Shown here in pieces: positions 1-10,450 of a stretch of DNA of 22,685 nucleotides (its first letter is position 1; every line of letters starts with the position of its first letter). The DNA lies in NCBI GenBank assembly GCA_003427395.1, contig BFEA01001370.1:12696-35380 (forward strand). Direction: 5' to 3'. Source of the DNA: Chara braunii. Its lineage: Eukaryota > Streptophyta > Charophyceae > Charales > Characeae. The notes beneath the pieces are model-generated. The model had not been told where the DNA came from, did not search any database, and saw only the letters and a list, made by a program, of their open reading frames with translations. Both the position numbers and the translations under genes were made by a program.

Positions 1-722
1 CTGCACCTCTCCGCCAACGTGTCCAGATTCAGGCGGCCGTCTCCTTTTTTCTTTTTTCTTTTTTTCAAGGAGAACTTGAACGCCGCAGCAGATGAGCATT
101 CGCACAAGAAGGTAGAAGAAGGAAGGCTTACCGCACTGCGCTCGCCCTCCTCATCCTCATTCGTGATGTCGACGCGGGCAGCCAGCCAGCCAGAGAGCTC
201 CACCTTCACCGCGGGAACACTTCTTTCTAGAAGATGCTCCTGCAGCTCGAGCTGAGCGATTGTAACGGAGGGAAGCAGTTGCCGTTGCCTGAACACTCTG
301 CAAAGGGTGGAGGAGGTATGGCGTGTCCGGCGGTCAAGCAGTTGCCGTTGCCGACTAACTGGATGGAACTGGATGGAAGCGCCAAGACCACCACTTCAGC
401 CTCGCTGCGGCCTCGCTGCGGCCTCGCTGCGGCCTCGCTTCTCAGAACGCACTCCCATATCACACAATGCCGATTGCTCGGTTTTGAGGTGAGCCATCGA
501 TCGTCTATATGGCCATAGAAGAGGAAAGGGGGAGGGGGACGGACATGGAGAGGAGGAGGGTGCTAAGAGCGCAACGTGTCGGAGAGGTATGTGGATGGGA
601 TCGGCCGGGCGGTGCGTAGCGCACTGGCAGACCGAATCAGCTGTCCTGCGTGGGGAGGGCAGGGGAGGCGTAGGGGGGGAGCACGACAGAGTTTTTAGAG
701 GGAAGAAAGACAAAAACGTCAA
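1..722. other. Non-coding GC-rich stretch with short repeats
   Basis: No reading frame here has a recognisable domain; the short open frames overlap each other on both strands and are low-complexity (Ser/Pro/Arg-rich). A 17-base segment, AAGCAGTTGCCGTTGCC, occurs at 273-289 and again at 336-352, and an 11-bp tandem repeat lies at 400-440. The right half (about 520-690) is strongly purine-rich on the plus strand. Confidence 0.6.
400..440 (+). repeat. 11-bp tandem repeat, about 3.7 copies
   Basis: The unit CCTCGCTGCGG is repeated head to tail at 400, 411, 422 and partially at 433. The three complete copies are identical, which points to recent slippage. Confidence 0.9.
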
Positions 723-810
723 GTCAACGGGAGGATGAGTGGGTAGCGGGAGCCGTTCGCATGTACGTCAACGGGAGGATGAGTGGGTAGCGGGAGCCGT
801 TTGCATGTAC
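723..810 (+). repeat. 44-bp tandem duplication
   Basis: The segment 723-766 is repeated at 767-810 with a single C/T difference (position 757 versus 801). Both begin GTCAACGGGAGG and end GCATGTAC. The near identity indicates a recent duplication. Confidence 0.9.
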
Positions 811-1225
811 GTAGCACGACAGAGGTAGTGGTGATTCGTGGATCAGGCAAGGGTGGAGGCGGGGGCAGCAAAGCGTAGGCTCCATCGACGGGACGCATGC
901 TTGCAGTTTGTAGCACCATGGGCTCTGGGTGAGAAGTTTTCAGGGGGGACCGCGGGGGCGGCTTGTTTGTTGTTTGCGCTTCTGCAGGATGGGCGCGGCG
1001 GTGATGGCGGCTTTGTCTGTCGTCGTGTTGAAGGNGTCTTGGCCGAGAGCGTCCTTCGATAGTAGTCGATTGAGACTCTACGTCGTGCCGTCGTGTTGCA
1101 GACGTCTCCGCGTCCGTGGGCGCCGGTTCACGCTGGCGTTTCTGTTCTGTGGCNCCGTTCTGCGTCCCCCCACGTTTGTCTTTTTTTTCCTAAAAAACAA
1201 AAACAAAACTGAAATAAACAACGGT
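811..1225. other. Non-coding stretch with two N bases
   Basis: GC-rich non-coding DNA that becomes A/T-rich after about 1175. N bases lie at 1035 and 1154. Open frames crossing it are short, overlap on opposite strands and match no family I recognise. Confidence 0.5.
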
Positions 1226-1589
1226 TAATTTGCGAATTACCCCCATTAGTTCAGATACATGCCAAAATGCCCCTGAAGGATGTGGGTAGAGCCGAATGCC
1301 CGTTGGGCCCCAATACTTTCTGCTATGCCCCTGTCAGGCGGGTGTGCAAACAATCTGGATCTTGCCGTTTGGGCATGGCCTCTTGCAACTGGGCCTTAGG
1401 AAAGTTGCCAGGTGCTCGGTATTTTGCAAAGTTGGATGGTACCCCGTAGGGGTATATCACAAAGATGGGGTCTCCAACTGGCGAGCCGTATTTCAGAAAT
1501 TTCTATTTTTGTCAGAGGGGCAATCCGGTCTACCCACATGTTTCAGGGGCATTTTGGCACCTCAACTTATGGGGGCATTGGGCAAATTA
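1226..1589. mobile_element. MITE with about 70-bp terminal inverted repeats
   Basis: The left end (1226-1302) and the reverse complement of the right end (1589-1518) align over about 70 bases at roughly 80 percent identity. Shared blocks are TAATTTGC at the tip, CCCCCA, an 18-base block TGCCAAAATGCCCCTGAA and ATGTGGGTAGA. The tips are flanked by TA (1226-1227 and 1588-1589), or TTA if one base more is counted (1225-1227 and 1587-1589), so the target-site duplication would be TA or TTA. This is the size and layout of a non-autonomous Tc1/mariner-like or PIF/Harbinger-like MITE; the superfamily cannot be fixed from one copy. The interior (about 1303-1517) has no supported gene. Confidence 0.8.
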
Positions 1590-1616
1590 TCCCAATAAAC
1601 AATCCAGTGCATTATG

Positions 1617-1795
1617 TCTAGTGGCCTAGCTCAGCTGGTAAGGCACGCAAGTAGCATTCGAGAGGTCATGAGTTCATGTACCTTCTATGGCATGCTCGGC
1701 ACCTGCCATCTGGAGATAGCCTGTCGGGCCCCCCAATTGGAATTTAGAAGCAATCTCTGCTGATGTTATTAATAGGGGAAGGGGTAATCAGATTT
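1617..1795 (+). mobile_element. tRNA-derived SINE-like element
   Basis: The head looks like a tRNA gene. An A box, TAGCTCAGCTGG, lies at 1627-1638 and matches the RNA polymerase III consensus. A weaker B box, AGTTCATGTAC, lies at 1671-1681, at a tRNA-like distance. The cloverleaf is degenerate (the acceptor arms do not pair well), which argues against a functional tRNA and for a SINE head followed by an unrelated body of about 100 bp. The 3' end is uncertain; no clear poly-A or target duplication is seen. It starts about 30 bp after the MITE. Confidence 0.5.
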
Positions 1796-3060
1796 CGGGG
1801 GTGCAACAACGGCCGCAACGGAGCGCTCCGTCCTAGCGTCGTCGGTAGTAAGCTCGCTGGCACCATTCCGTTGTCGGAGCAGACACCCTTATAAGGGTAT
1901 CTGCTCTGCTCAGTTTTTTTCAATGTCGGACGTTGTCTGACCTTTTCGTTGAATTGAAGGACTTGATGAGATTGACGTTTGCTAAAAGTTCATTCAGACT
2001 AACGTATGACCAAGAGACTGGAACTTTTTGGAACTTTAGTTCGGACGCTTGCGTGGTCTGAAAGTAATGGCGGTAGTCGGTAGTTTCTATCGAGCCGCAG
2101 AAAGGCGCGGATGTGGAAATGTTAAAATTATACCTATTATACCTAACATACTTAATGCGCGGTTGTTAAGCCGCGCGATTTAGAGTCTAACTAGACTAAA
2201 AGGAACGACCACGTCGGGTATGGGGTCGCGGCACGGGAGAAATAGGAACCCTATATTTTTTTGTCGCAGGATTTAACTTAGCATCAGGGGCCAAGAAGCC
2301 GACGCCGCTGCTTGCAGGGTTGGGTGGCCGCTCAGGTTATCAATAGGTAGTCGGTCACGATAAAGGGGACAGGCAGGCAAAGTCGGCCTAACCATGGGTG
2401 GGCGGCCTACTAGAAAAAAAACCCTTCATATATAAGAGGTGTTCCTGCTATATTAGAAGTAGGAGCTAGCTTAGTATGCATCACGCCTGATTTTTACCCC
2501 ACAGACACAGGGATCGAATCTAATCGGTCACTGGGCTGACTCCTTTTGATGGAGCGGCCTTGCGAAACGAGGAAGTAGGTGTGGTCCATTTCGACCACGA
2601 GATCTTGAGATCAAGCGGTCGAGGTAGGCCGCGCGTCGCGCCAAGATGGACATGGCCCTGCGCAAGGATGACACACTTAAATCGAGAAATGGTCGAAAAA
2701 TTTTTCGATCCCCAACGGGGACCGAACTCAAGTCTCACATTCTACAAGGTTGTGGCTGAAAAGCCATGTGAAGTGACCTGGCTCTTGGGAGGGAAAAAAA
2801 CAAGAAACAAAAAATGTTAAGCGTGATGAGGACTTACAGTCCCCATTAATAGCTGCAAGTGCCCAATCTAAACAGGCGACCGTTTTCGAAAGTGAGTTGT
2901 TTTTTTTTTCTTCTTTAACTTTTAGATTTTTTTAAATTTTCTTTGTTATATTTGCGTTATATTTTCTTTATTTAAATTTGGTTTTATTTTTTTATTTTAT
3001 TTTTTTATTTTTTTTAATGTTTTTTCCTAAAAGTGTCTGTTCGTTTCGACGAACGGGCTG
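1796..3060. other. Non-coding repeat-rich stretch
   Basis: No supported gene. It holds the palindrome at 1877-1906, a small hairpin (GCGCGG at 2157-2162 with CCGCGC at 2171-2176), a TATA-like string TATATAAG near 2430-2437, and two isolated RNA polymerase III B-box-like strings on the minus strand (near 2511-2522 and 2705-2718) without convincing A boxes. From about 2890 to 3055 it is almost pure A/T with T runs. Confidence 0.5.
1877..1906. repeat. 30-bp palindrome, ACCCTTATAAGGGT core
   Basis: The two 15-base arms pair at 14 of 15 positions (only C1884 against A1899 fails), with no loop. The centre CCCTTATAAGGG resembles the centres of the palindromes at 6807-6832 and 13230-13257. Confidence 0.85.
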
Positions 3061-3410
3061 GTACTGCCATCGATATAAAGAGCAAAATAAAATGAACCAC
3101 CTGTTGGAACATGAAACGATACACTACTACACTTTTGTGTATGTGTGTCTGTGTGTGAGTGTGTGTGGGTGTGTATGTGTGTGAGAGAGAAAGAGAGAGA
3201 GGGATAAAAAAAGAGAGAGAGAGAGGACAGAAAGTGTCATGCCTAACGGTTCTCCTCACGATACTTCCATCCATAAGATGAGCAACGCATTAACCAACAG
3301 GTAAGTCTCCCACCCGCGGCTGACGTCCTGGTACTTCCATCGATAGGATGAGAAAAATTAAATAAATCTATACTGTTCGAATATGAAAATATACACTGCT
3401 CCACTTTTGC
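3061..3410 (+). repeat. Diverged 80-bp direct repeat, two copies
   Basis: 3061-3140 and 3331-3410 align nearly without gaps at roughly 70 percent identity. Both begin GTACT(G/T)CCATCGATA and share CTGTT, ATGAAA and ATACACT, ending in CACTTTTG. A third partial copy of the first 20 bases starts near 3260 (ACTTCCATCCATAAGATGAG). The origin is unknown; it could be an old tandem array interrupted by the microsatellites between the copies. Confidence 0.7.
3137..3230 (+). repeat. Compound (GT)n then (GA)n microsatellite
   Basis: Imperfect GT dinucleotides run from about 3137 to 3182, followed directly by GA dinucleotides to about 3230. Open frames here are microsatellite translations. Confidence 0.9.
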
Positions 3411-4046
3411 TCTTTTTTTGCGTACAAACGGTCGAGTTTATTTTGCACTCGTTCGAATGGGCTGCAGTAGTAGAAGTAAAAAAAAAAAAAAAAAAAAAAG
3501 TTAAATCAAATTCTAGCGCCACATGACGATTTTCCAAGTGGCGGAACTTTTTATTCCTCTCAAAGTTGAAGTGGCGCCCGTTATTTCGGACGACCACACC
3601 ACGAAGGTGAGTGGGTTTTCTTTTTCGTGTCATTTAGATTTATTATTATTATTTTTTTTTTTGTGTGTTTTGTTCTCCTTCCTTCGTTCCCCAACGCCGC
3701 TCCAACACTTACCTGTGCCCCTTGGGCTTCGAAAATAGGCAGCGAGGTTTAGTGCGTCTGAACCTCAAGTGCGGGCGCGCGAGGGGAAAAAAAAAACATT
3801 GAGTTTGACTCTAGTTCGACTGAAATAACCCCGTTCGTTCGTTGTTAAACCACCAGGGGATTTTTTGTGCCGGCCTCCGAGCCTCTTGGGTCGTTATCCC
3901 TAATTAAACCGCTGTTGGGTGAAGGGGACCAACACGTCACATCCGCACGAGACCTTCACCAGGTCAAACTCATGTTAAACTCATGTTAAACGGCAAACCG
4001 GTCCTGTAACTAAACAGCAAACCGTTAACCCTTTATGATTCTGGCG
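3411..4046. other. Non-coding stretch with poly-A/T runs
   Basis: It holds a poly-A run at about 3478-3499, T runs near 3650-3662, an A run near 3787-3796 and an 11-bp direct repeat, AAACTCATGTT, near 3965-3986. No reading frame here has a recognisable domain. Confidence 0.5.
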
Positions 4047-4177
4047 ACGTACGTGGCCGAGGTTGCAATTAGATGCATAAGTGTGTATAAGTGTGTAGAT
4101 GTGGCAAAGGAAATGGCCACGTATGTGGCTGCGGTTGCGATTGGGTGCAAAAGTGTGCATATATGGCAAATGGAAGA
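4047..4177 (+). repeat. 72-bp tandem duplication, diverged
   Basis: The first unit (4047-4118) starts ACGTACGTGGCCGAGGTTGC and the second (from 4119) starts ACGTATGTGGCTGCGGTTGC. Both continue with TGCA-AGTGTG and GGCAAA strings. The second copy is shorter because it lacks one of the internal AAGTGTGTA repeats. Confidence 0.75.
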
Positions 4178-4273
4178 AAAAAAAATAGCTTAAAGGGCTC
4201 GATTGTTCCTTACCCTTGATCGAGATTAAGGGCTCAAGATGAGTTTGAGTCCTGAGCAAACCTTCGACCACAA

Positions 4274-4280
4274 TATAAAG
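4274..4280 (+). promoter_or_regulatory. Possible TATA box
   Basis: TATAAAG in the context CACAATATAAAGGAAAC is followed about 30 bases later by a pyrimidine-rich stretch. This fits a plant RNA polymerase II core promoter, as in a retroelement LTR, but no reading frame follows it, so it may be chance. Confidence 0.2.
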
Positions 4281-4320
4281 GAAACTCTTTCCCCAACTAC
4301 CTCATTCATTCGAACAGTTA

Positions 4321-4369
4321 GAGGAAGTGTTGCTTGGAGGAGCCGCTGGAGGAAATGCTGCTTGGAGGG
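4321..4369 (+). repeat. 28-bp imperfect tandem repeat
   Basis: GAGGAAGTGTTGCTTGGAGG at 4321-4340 recurs as GAGGAAATGCTGCTTGGAGG at 4349-4368, with two differences. Confidence 0.7.
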
Positions 4370-6806
4370 GAGAGGTTGTTGATGGAGAGTTTGAGGTCTG
4401 CAAGATGAGAGGAGACGTTGTTGGACGAGGACAGGTCAAGGCCAACGATATTATTTATTGAGGGGTTGTGTTGTCAAAATTTTGCGGCACAGTTGGTCTT
4501 TCTGTAGTGGTTTGTGAGCAGGTGGCGGTGCTGCTGGACAACAATGGTGCCGTTTTTTTATGACATAACGATCGATGATCCCACTGTTGTGTTCTTTTGT
4601 GGTGCGCAGCGGTTATGGTGGATCCCAGTGTGGCCTAGAGGTTGGGCTAGAACTGGTGCACGGTTGAGATTGTGAGGCAGTGGTGCGTGAACCAACGACA
4701 TGAAGAGAGTGGGAAGTGACTGCACACAGCAGTGGCTATTGGTGTTGCGACACGTGCGGTGTGTGTTGGGGACCACCTTTATTTTTTTTGGCGGCGCATA
4801 GTGTGAACCGGATTGGTGTTTGAGACCATTCGGTGTTGCAGGCAAGAGTGGAACTACATGGGACCATTTTTTGGACCCATTGGGATCAACTCGAAGTTGG
4901 GGCACGAGCGATTGGTGTAGCTATTTTAAGCGGGCGCAGTGGTTTGAGGTGATGTGGATCTGCAAGTTCGTTTGGGACAGATCCTTGGAGGTCGTGGTGT
5001 AGCCGGGACTATGTGGGGCACTACGACCACGTGAGACTCATTGTTAAGAACACTCTCTTTAAGGGTTATCTCATCGAGTCCTTTCAGTGGACTGGTGGTA
5101 CTTCTGGGACCTCTGAAACTGTGAAACCGGCCCCATGCCTTACCGGCCTCAATGGGCACGCTCACACTCAAACCTCCTTCTGCAAAAAAATGGGACTGGT
5201 CAGGCCCACACACAAAGCTCTCACAGCATGATGGAACTAGGTAGGCCCACACTCAAGCCTCACACAGCGGATCGAAGTTGGTGTCCGCTGTATCCCCTGG
5301 TCATGGCCCCCCCAAGCCTTGTCCACCATCCCGCGGGTCCCCACGGGCATACTCACATTCAAGTATCTCATGGCAATAGCACTGTGGTGGGCGGTGTGCC
5401 TGATCTGCACCCCGGTCGGGCACATGCCGTTTCCTTTTTCTTGCGTAAGGGTCACGCCCTTGAAATAACAACATACCGCCGAAGGGCATTGGATAATCAG
5501 AATATTTTTATTTTGGTCACCTATAGTTCGACAGTTCATGGGCGTACTCATTGAGGTAGGCTCTCGGGTCACGACCGGTTTCGGTGCCACCGCCGGACCA
5601 CGTTCAAGAAAAAAAACAACAAATGAAAGTAAAAATAATAATAATAAACTTAGAAAGAGCTTAGAAACACGGAATAGGGGGAGGAGGCCGTTGGTACTTG
5701 GCCCTCGGTCCTCCCTCTCGGGCCCACGGTCGGACTCCCCAACAAAAATTAAGGGGGACAGTCTCACGGGACCCTCAACCCCTCAGTTTCCTCCTTAGAC
5801 GCTCCTTCGCTCCTCCGTTGCCGGTTGCTGGCCTTGATCTCAAGATCCGCCGGTTGAAAGTCTAGTGTTGTAACCAATAGGGCTAAGCCCAAACCTGGTT
5901 GCAGCAGACGCAACCGCTCATATGAAGAGGGGCCTGCAGCAGCCGTAGTAAGGCTGCTACGTGATTTCCCCTAAAACCCACTGCCTCGTACGCACGCACA
6001 TGCTATTAGGGGCCGAATTTCGTTCGGCACATCACGCTTCTAGCCCCCCACAATGCCGCACCTGAAGACCGAGGCTCTCAGCTCCCGCCGCACTCGTCAA
6101 AGAGACCGCCCTTTTATCGCCTCCTTTATTGGAACCCAGCCTTTGCTCTAGTTCACGTCCCCCTCTACTCGGCTTCCTTGACANCTTCTANTATCGATAN
6201 CGTATAGTCAACCTAGTGCTTGCGTAACTTCACACAGCGTGGNCCCGAGAGGCCGTTATTAATAGTGCTAGTACCTAAGGTTGAGACAGACTATTGCAGA
6301 ATTTAATATAGGTTGTTGCCGTACGGCACGCGGGCCTACCAAAATACATCAAGGCTACTCCTCTGCCCACGGACCGAACTCACGGCTGCCGGCCTATGAC
6401 GCCTGCTGCTCATAGGGCCTGGCTCCGTCCACGACCGTCAACCTCCCGCATCTATCGCGCGGAGGTCACTGCTTGCGTTTTACTCTCTCTCCCGCACCCC
6501 AATTACTGCACAGAGCAACACCACTTCCGATGACGCTTGTCGAATGATTGCAGATGTACCATGATCACTTCAATAAAAGAAAAAATTTTCCTAGCTTTAA
6601 TCAAAGCAAAAAAACTTTGCCGGTGGAAACGCCGCCCCTATAGCATCAAGAATAAAAACCATCACGCGTGCCTCAAAACTGCGCGCCCACACACACTTTA
6701 CTTCCAGTCAACCGTTCAGTCAACGCGAACGAAACACAACTGCAACTTCGCACGGTATACTCAAATCTTGAACAACCCTTACTTTCCGTCACTTGCAAAA
6801 CCCAGG
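4370..6806. other. Long non-coding stretch
   Basis: No supported gene. Short open frames at 4558-4905 (minus), 5135-5554 (plus) and 5237-5767 (minus) overlap one another and have no recognisable domain. Between 5150 and 5560 a loose motif, GGGC-x-x-ACTCACACTCAA, recurs in diverged form (near 5153, 5241, 5343 and 5539), suggesting an eroded repeat. A small hairpin GCCGAA/TTCGGC lies at 6012-6028. N bases at 6184, 6191, 6200 and 6243 mark low-quality consensus. Confidence 0.5.
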
Positions 6807-6832
6807 GCGGATACCCTTGTAAGGATATTCGC
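6807..6832. repeat. Imperfect palindrome, ATACCCTTGTAAGG core
   Basis: GCGGATACCCTTGTAAGGAT followed by ATTCGC forms an imperfect inverted repeat. Its core is close to those at 1877-1906 and 13230-13257. Confidence 0.6.
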
Positions 6833-6994
6833 GCCGACAGCTTACTGGACCTTATTAAGCGACGTCCCCGTCGCGTCGGATAATAAAAGAACTATCAATT
6901 CAACCACAATCCCAAATGTTGACGAGGAAAGATCCAATCCGATTGGCCAACTGACTCAGTTCGAGTGTTTAACAGACAGTACCCAATATGTCTT

Positions 6995-7061
6995 TCTGCT
7001 GCCAGGATTTTAACCTGGGTCTCCTGCAAACACAGGTGTACTAGATCAGTACTACAACGTA
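6995..7061 (-). tRNA. tRNA-like remnant (pseudo-tRNA or SINE head)
   Basis: Read on the minus strand it has a perfect T arm: a CCAGG/CCTGG stem around a 7-base loop TTAAAAT (7002-7018). It also has a 4-bp D stem, GTAC/GTAC, around a 7-base loop (7038-7052). Between them CCTG/CAGG (about 7022-7035) forms an anticodon-like stem with only six loop bases. The acceptor arms pair at four of seven positions plus one wobble. It is therefore a decayed tRNA or a tRNA-derived SINE head; amino-acid identity cannot be assigned. Confidence 0.4.
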
Positions 7062-7958
7062 AAGTTCATGCTGAGTAGTTGTTGGTAATTCTCTCCCTTT
7101 GTCCCAGACATCTGCCGGTTCATCGTTGGGTGTCCTGTTTAGTCATCGTCCTGCATGCAGGGTCATAACTTAGGACGCGGGCCCTAACCGAGACCTTTAT
7201 AAGGCCCTCTCGCCTTTGTCTCACAATATTCAAAAAAATATGTATAACTTTTATCACAGATCTCTCCTGCAGTCTAGTACAGTAGAGTCATGTCTCCATC
7301 TTGGCCCACCGTAGTTTGGTTGATCGAGCCAGGTCTACGGCCCGTCACGTTGTTATTCTAGCGACGGTACCCTCGTTGGTTGCGCAACGATGGCGATTCT
7401 TCTGATAAATCATACTATCAGGACTCACAAAAAAATACGACTCGACTCTTATCCCTCCGACATCCCGCGGGAATAAGACTCTCTGAGGCGGCCACACCCC
7501 TCAAGCCTTACCCTTTGGTGAGACGTGGGTCCGCTGCCAGGTTGCGTCGGTCAGCAGCCGACACTAAGGGTTGCGCCGTAGTGATACCAGATTAACCCCT
7601 AGTTGGGTCTCACATATATGTCTTAAGATTAGCATCATAGTGACTGGACGGTGTATCGCAATAACCTCAGGCCTACTGCGGGACTACGCAGAGGTCTGAC
7701 TCACTCAAAGGCACAGTGCCTCCTCCAATATCCTTAAAAAAAACACCGCCAGATTTATAGGGTCGTGGCCTCCCACTTGATCAGAGTAAAGCATACCACA
7801 CATCTTATAAACATCTCTCAACTTTCACCAATTTGCGACCTTCCAAAATCTTACCAAAATAATAATTTTCCTTGGTCTTTCTCGTCAGACTTCATCATTC
7901 CAACCTTCTTTCCATGCCAGTTTAATCATTTAACCACCTTTCACTTTTGAAGAGGACT
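7062..7958. other. Non-coding stretch
   Basis: No supported gene. It includes a perfect 12-bp palindrome, CCTGCATGCAGG, at 7150-7161, and a short TATA-like, palindromic string CCTTTATAAGG near 7194-7204. Open frames are short and unrecognised. Confidence 0.5.
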
Positions 7959-8042
7959 CACTTATAAAATCTCACCACCACCTCCCACATGGAGGGTAAT
8001 CACTTATACATTTTTACAACCACCTCCCACATGGAGGGGAGT
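7959..8042 (+). repeat. 42-bp tandem duplication carrying a hairpin
   Basis: Units start CACTTATA at 7959 and 8001. Each contains the identical 20-mer ACCACCTCCCACATGGAGGG (7977-7996 and 8019-8038), which can itself fold as a CCTCC/GGAGG hairpin. Confidence 0.85.
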
Positions 8043-10146
8043 CAACCATGAACACTTATTACTGAGAGACCAACTTATGGGTACTCTCCACAACTCAACA
8101 AATAAGATTCGGCATGGACAAGCATTTGAGTCTCCGAAGACTCATAAGTCCCATTGGGACTTTTCACACCTTTTCCCGAAACGAATTGCGCTCCTCTTTC
8201 TTATACCCGAGTCTATTGCCTGTCTGTAGGTAGACTGCGCGAGTATACGAAAGAGTAGACAGTTTACACATTCCACATCCACAAAAACGCACGAGGTGCA
8301 TCCTGTACACCTCTTACATAAAAAATCATCATACATAAGGATAATTCCACACACGTGAGAGTGATAGTGATCGTCAGACAAAGAGATAGTCTTAAGTCTT
8401 ATTAGGTATAGAGATAGGATATCCTAACTCAAAAGGAACCAAAATAGCCTCAAAGTTACGCACGTACTCAGAGTTGAACAACCTCAACTCAAGGATGAGC
8501 AGGATAATGTCTGCCTTACATTCACTCCATTTTATCAGTTCCTTACCGGACCTTATTGCTAAACTCTCATTTGCTCTCTAAAATTTATCTATTTCAATGG
8601 TCCTGATCATACAATAATAACAATATATATTGTAATTCTATGTGTCGTAATAGAGAAGTAATAATCATGAATAAATAATGGTACCACGACCAAGTTAGAT
8701 TCTCCAACCATGAATGTTTTCAAATGCAACTGTACTATAATATACTCCCCGAGGTTTTGACAGAATTATATTGCGTCGAGGGGCAGTGTAACCCTTTCTT
8801 AAAGGGATAACATCTTATTTCCTGAGCCCCGCTCAAGGATCAAGCCTCACTGCATCTCCCTCCAATTCCAACATTTGCACCTTGCAGACCCTTGTCGATA
8901 AAGTAGACAGCCTCACCATACATACTCCGGGATGATCCGTCCCTTCGCATGCGGATGAAAATTGTCTCCCTCAAAGGCCATGATCTAACAAGGTTCAAAC
9001 ACTTTCCTCCTATTCAGCAGCAGTGTAGTCATTTTATCACAAAGATTAAATGACAACACCCCACTATGGACCAAGAACACAGTTCCGACGTGGGTCTCAC
9101 TACCATCTTCAAGACTAGGTTATAATTTTTTCAAAGTCATCTTTCAGGGAAATAATAATATAGGGTTGCAACTTTCTTTAGGGTAGGCGTCACACATTGA
9201 CCATTTCCTCGCGAAATTTACTTTCCCAAGAAACCGGTCACTCAATTCACCTCCGAATCCACATCGGACGTGGATTCTGCGTAACATCTCCAACCCTCTT
9301 TAAAAGATCAACCCATGCACAACAAGATGAATATAAATAAATAACACAGATTCAAAGGGTTATACATAGGTAGAATAAAATTAGACGGATGACACATGCA
9401 GCTAGTCATAGATGAATAGGGCTCAGGTAGATAACATTGTATACATAGTCTTATATGAGTCAACATTTAAATATGCTTACTTAGATGGAATTGTTGATGC
9501 AGATGGATGAATTTCATAGATAAACAGAAAAGTATACTCTCATAATGATAACTCAAATGCTTGAATAGATAGAGTAGTTATGACTTACCCTCACGAGAGT
9601 CCTTAGATAAGAGTAAAATACCTTTTTCTTAGCTACTTCCTATCGTTAGCGTACTGTGATACGGCCGTGACACTTTAGGCAGCTCATCGAGAAGTACCAA
9701 AGATCCTTGTTTGGGTAACCAAATGTGCAGAGTTGCATCAAATATGAACGACGATCAGTCTGTGACATTAGATACGCAGAGCATCGTCCGAATTACCCTA
9801 TGGTACCTCAATCCGAAACTTAAAGTTGCGGTTGTCACTACTAGGGGTCAAGGTACACAAACGTCCCTATCTCGCACCGCCTTTCTATAGTGTAATCCCA
9901 TCAGAACCACCAACACATTACTCATCACCCACTTACCTAACGCCATTAACAAAATTTGTAGTTTTGTCTGGGTCATCAGCCTGCACTTAACCTGGGTTCG
10001 TTCTCTTGAGGACCCCGGTACGCAGCCGAGATCCCCGGCAACAGCGCTACCTGTCGAGCGCATCGGTCCTGCACGGGGACCCTCCTGGCCGCGTCACGCA
10101 GGATTCTGCAGGACTTGTCACGAAAATCGTTTGACTCTCCGGTCGA
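8043..10146. other. AT-rich non-coding stretch
   Basis: About 2.1 kb with no supported gene on either strand. It has a perfect 14-bp palindrome ACAATATATATTGT at 8620-8633, loosely repeated GATGAATAG-like words around 9365-9575, and the inverted repeat at 9255-9277. It may include decayed retroelement sequence, but I can identify no protease, reverse transcriptase or integrase motif. Confidence 0.5.
9255..9277. repeat. 8-bp inverted repeat with 7-base loop
   Basis: GAATCCAC (9255-9262) pairs perfectly with GTGGATTC (9270-9277) around ATCGGAC. It could form a hairpin; there is no sign of a terminator or gene nearby. Confidence 0.6.
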
Positions 10147-10450
10147 GTGCGCCAGCCGTACCTCTCGCGAGCCCCTACGACAGGACAGGGTCACGCGAGG
10201 CACCGCTTACCTCCACCTACAGAAGCTGTCACCATCTCTTAGGTGGGCGTATCCCCGCCGAGCTATTGAACCACATGCGAAGGCTTTTCGTATGCAATTG
10301 CAGAGGTGGTCCAGCCGAGGGCGTTTCTCGTTCGCTGTAGCATAAGGGGTATGCGCGGTCAACGCCCCAAATCGAACCCATACACGAATCGACGCACTGG
10401 GAGGCTGAGGTCCCAAGCGCAACTCGACGTCGGTCGACTAGGACGGATCA
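10147..10450. repeat. 300-bp dispersed repeat, copy 1
   Basis: It aligns along its length with 13646-13940 at roughly 65-70 percent identity. Shared blocks include GTGCGCCAG at the left edge, CGACAGGA, TTGTTCGCTGTAGCATA-like sequence (TCGTTCGCTGTAGCATA here), TTGCAGAGGT and CGTCGGTCGA-TAGGACGGA at the right edge. On the minus strand both copies encode the peptide pattern LSCRRG-x-x-(E/D)VRLAH, in open frames that run on past the repeat. No enzyme motif is visible; it is probably a fragment of an unidentified transposable element. Confidence 0.7.

Noticed and set aside
1267-1598. Short open frames in the MITE
   Set aside because: They start in one inverted repeat and two of them run to or into the other; MITEs are non-coding.
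2505-2735. B-box-like strings on the minus strand, possible SINE or tRNA
   Set aside because: No A box at the right distance and no cloverleaf can be drawn.
5135-5767. Open frames of 139 and 176 codons on opposite strands
   Set aside because: They overlap each other, show no domain or codon bias, and the region carries diverged short repeats that explain the peptide repeats.
6537-7013. 158-codon plus-strand open frame
   Set aside because: No recognisable domain; it runs through a palindrome and into a tRNA-like remnant on the other strand, so it is probably chance.
7062-10146. Retrotransposon gag/pol genes
   Set aside because: Parts look like decayed retroelement DNA, but no protease, reverse transcriptase, RNase H or integrase motif could be found in any frame that I examined.
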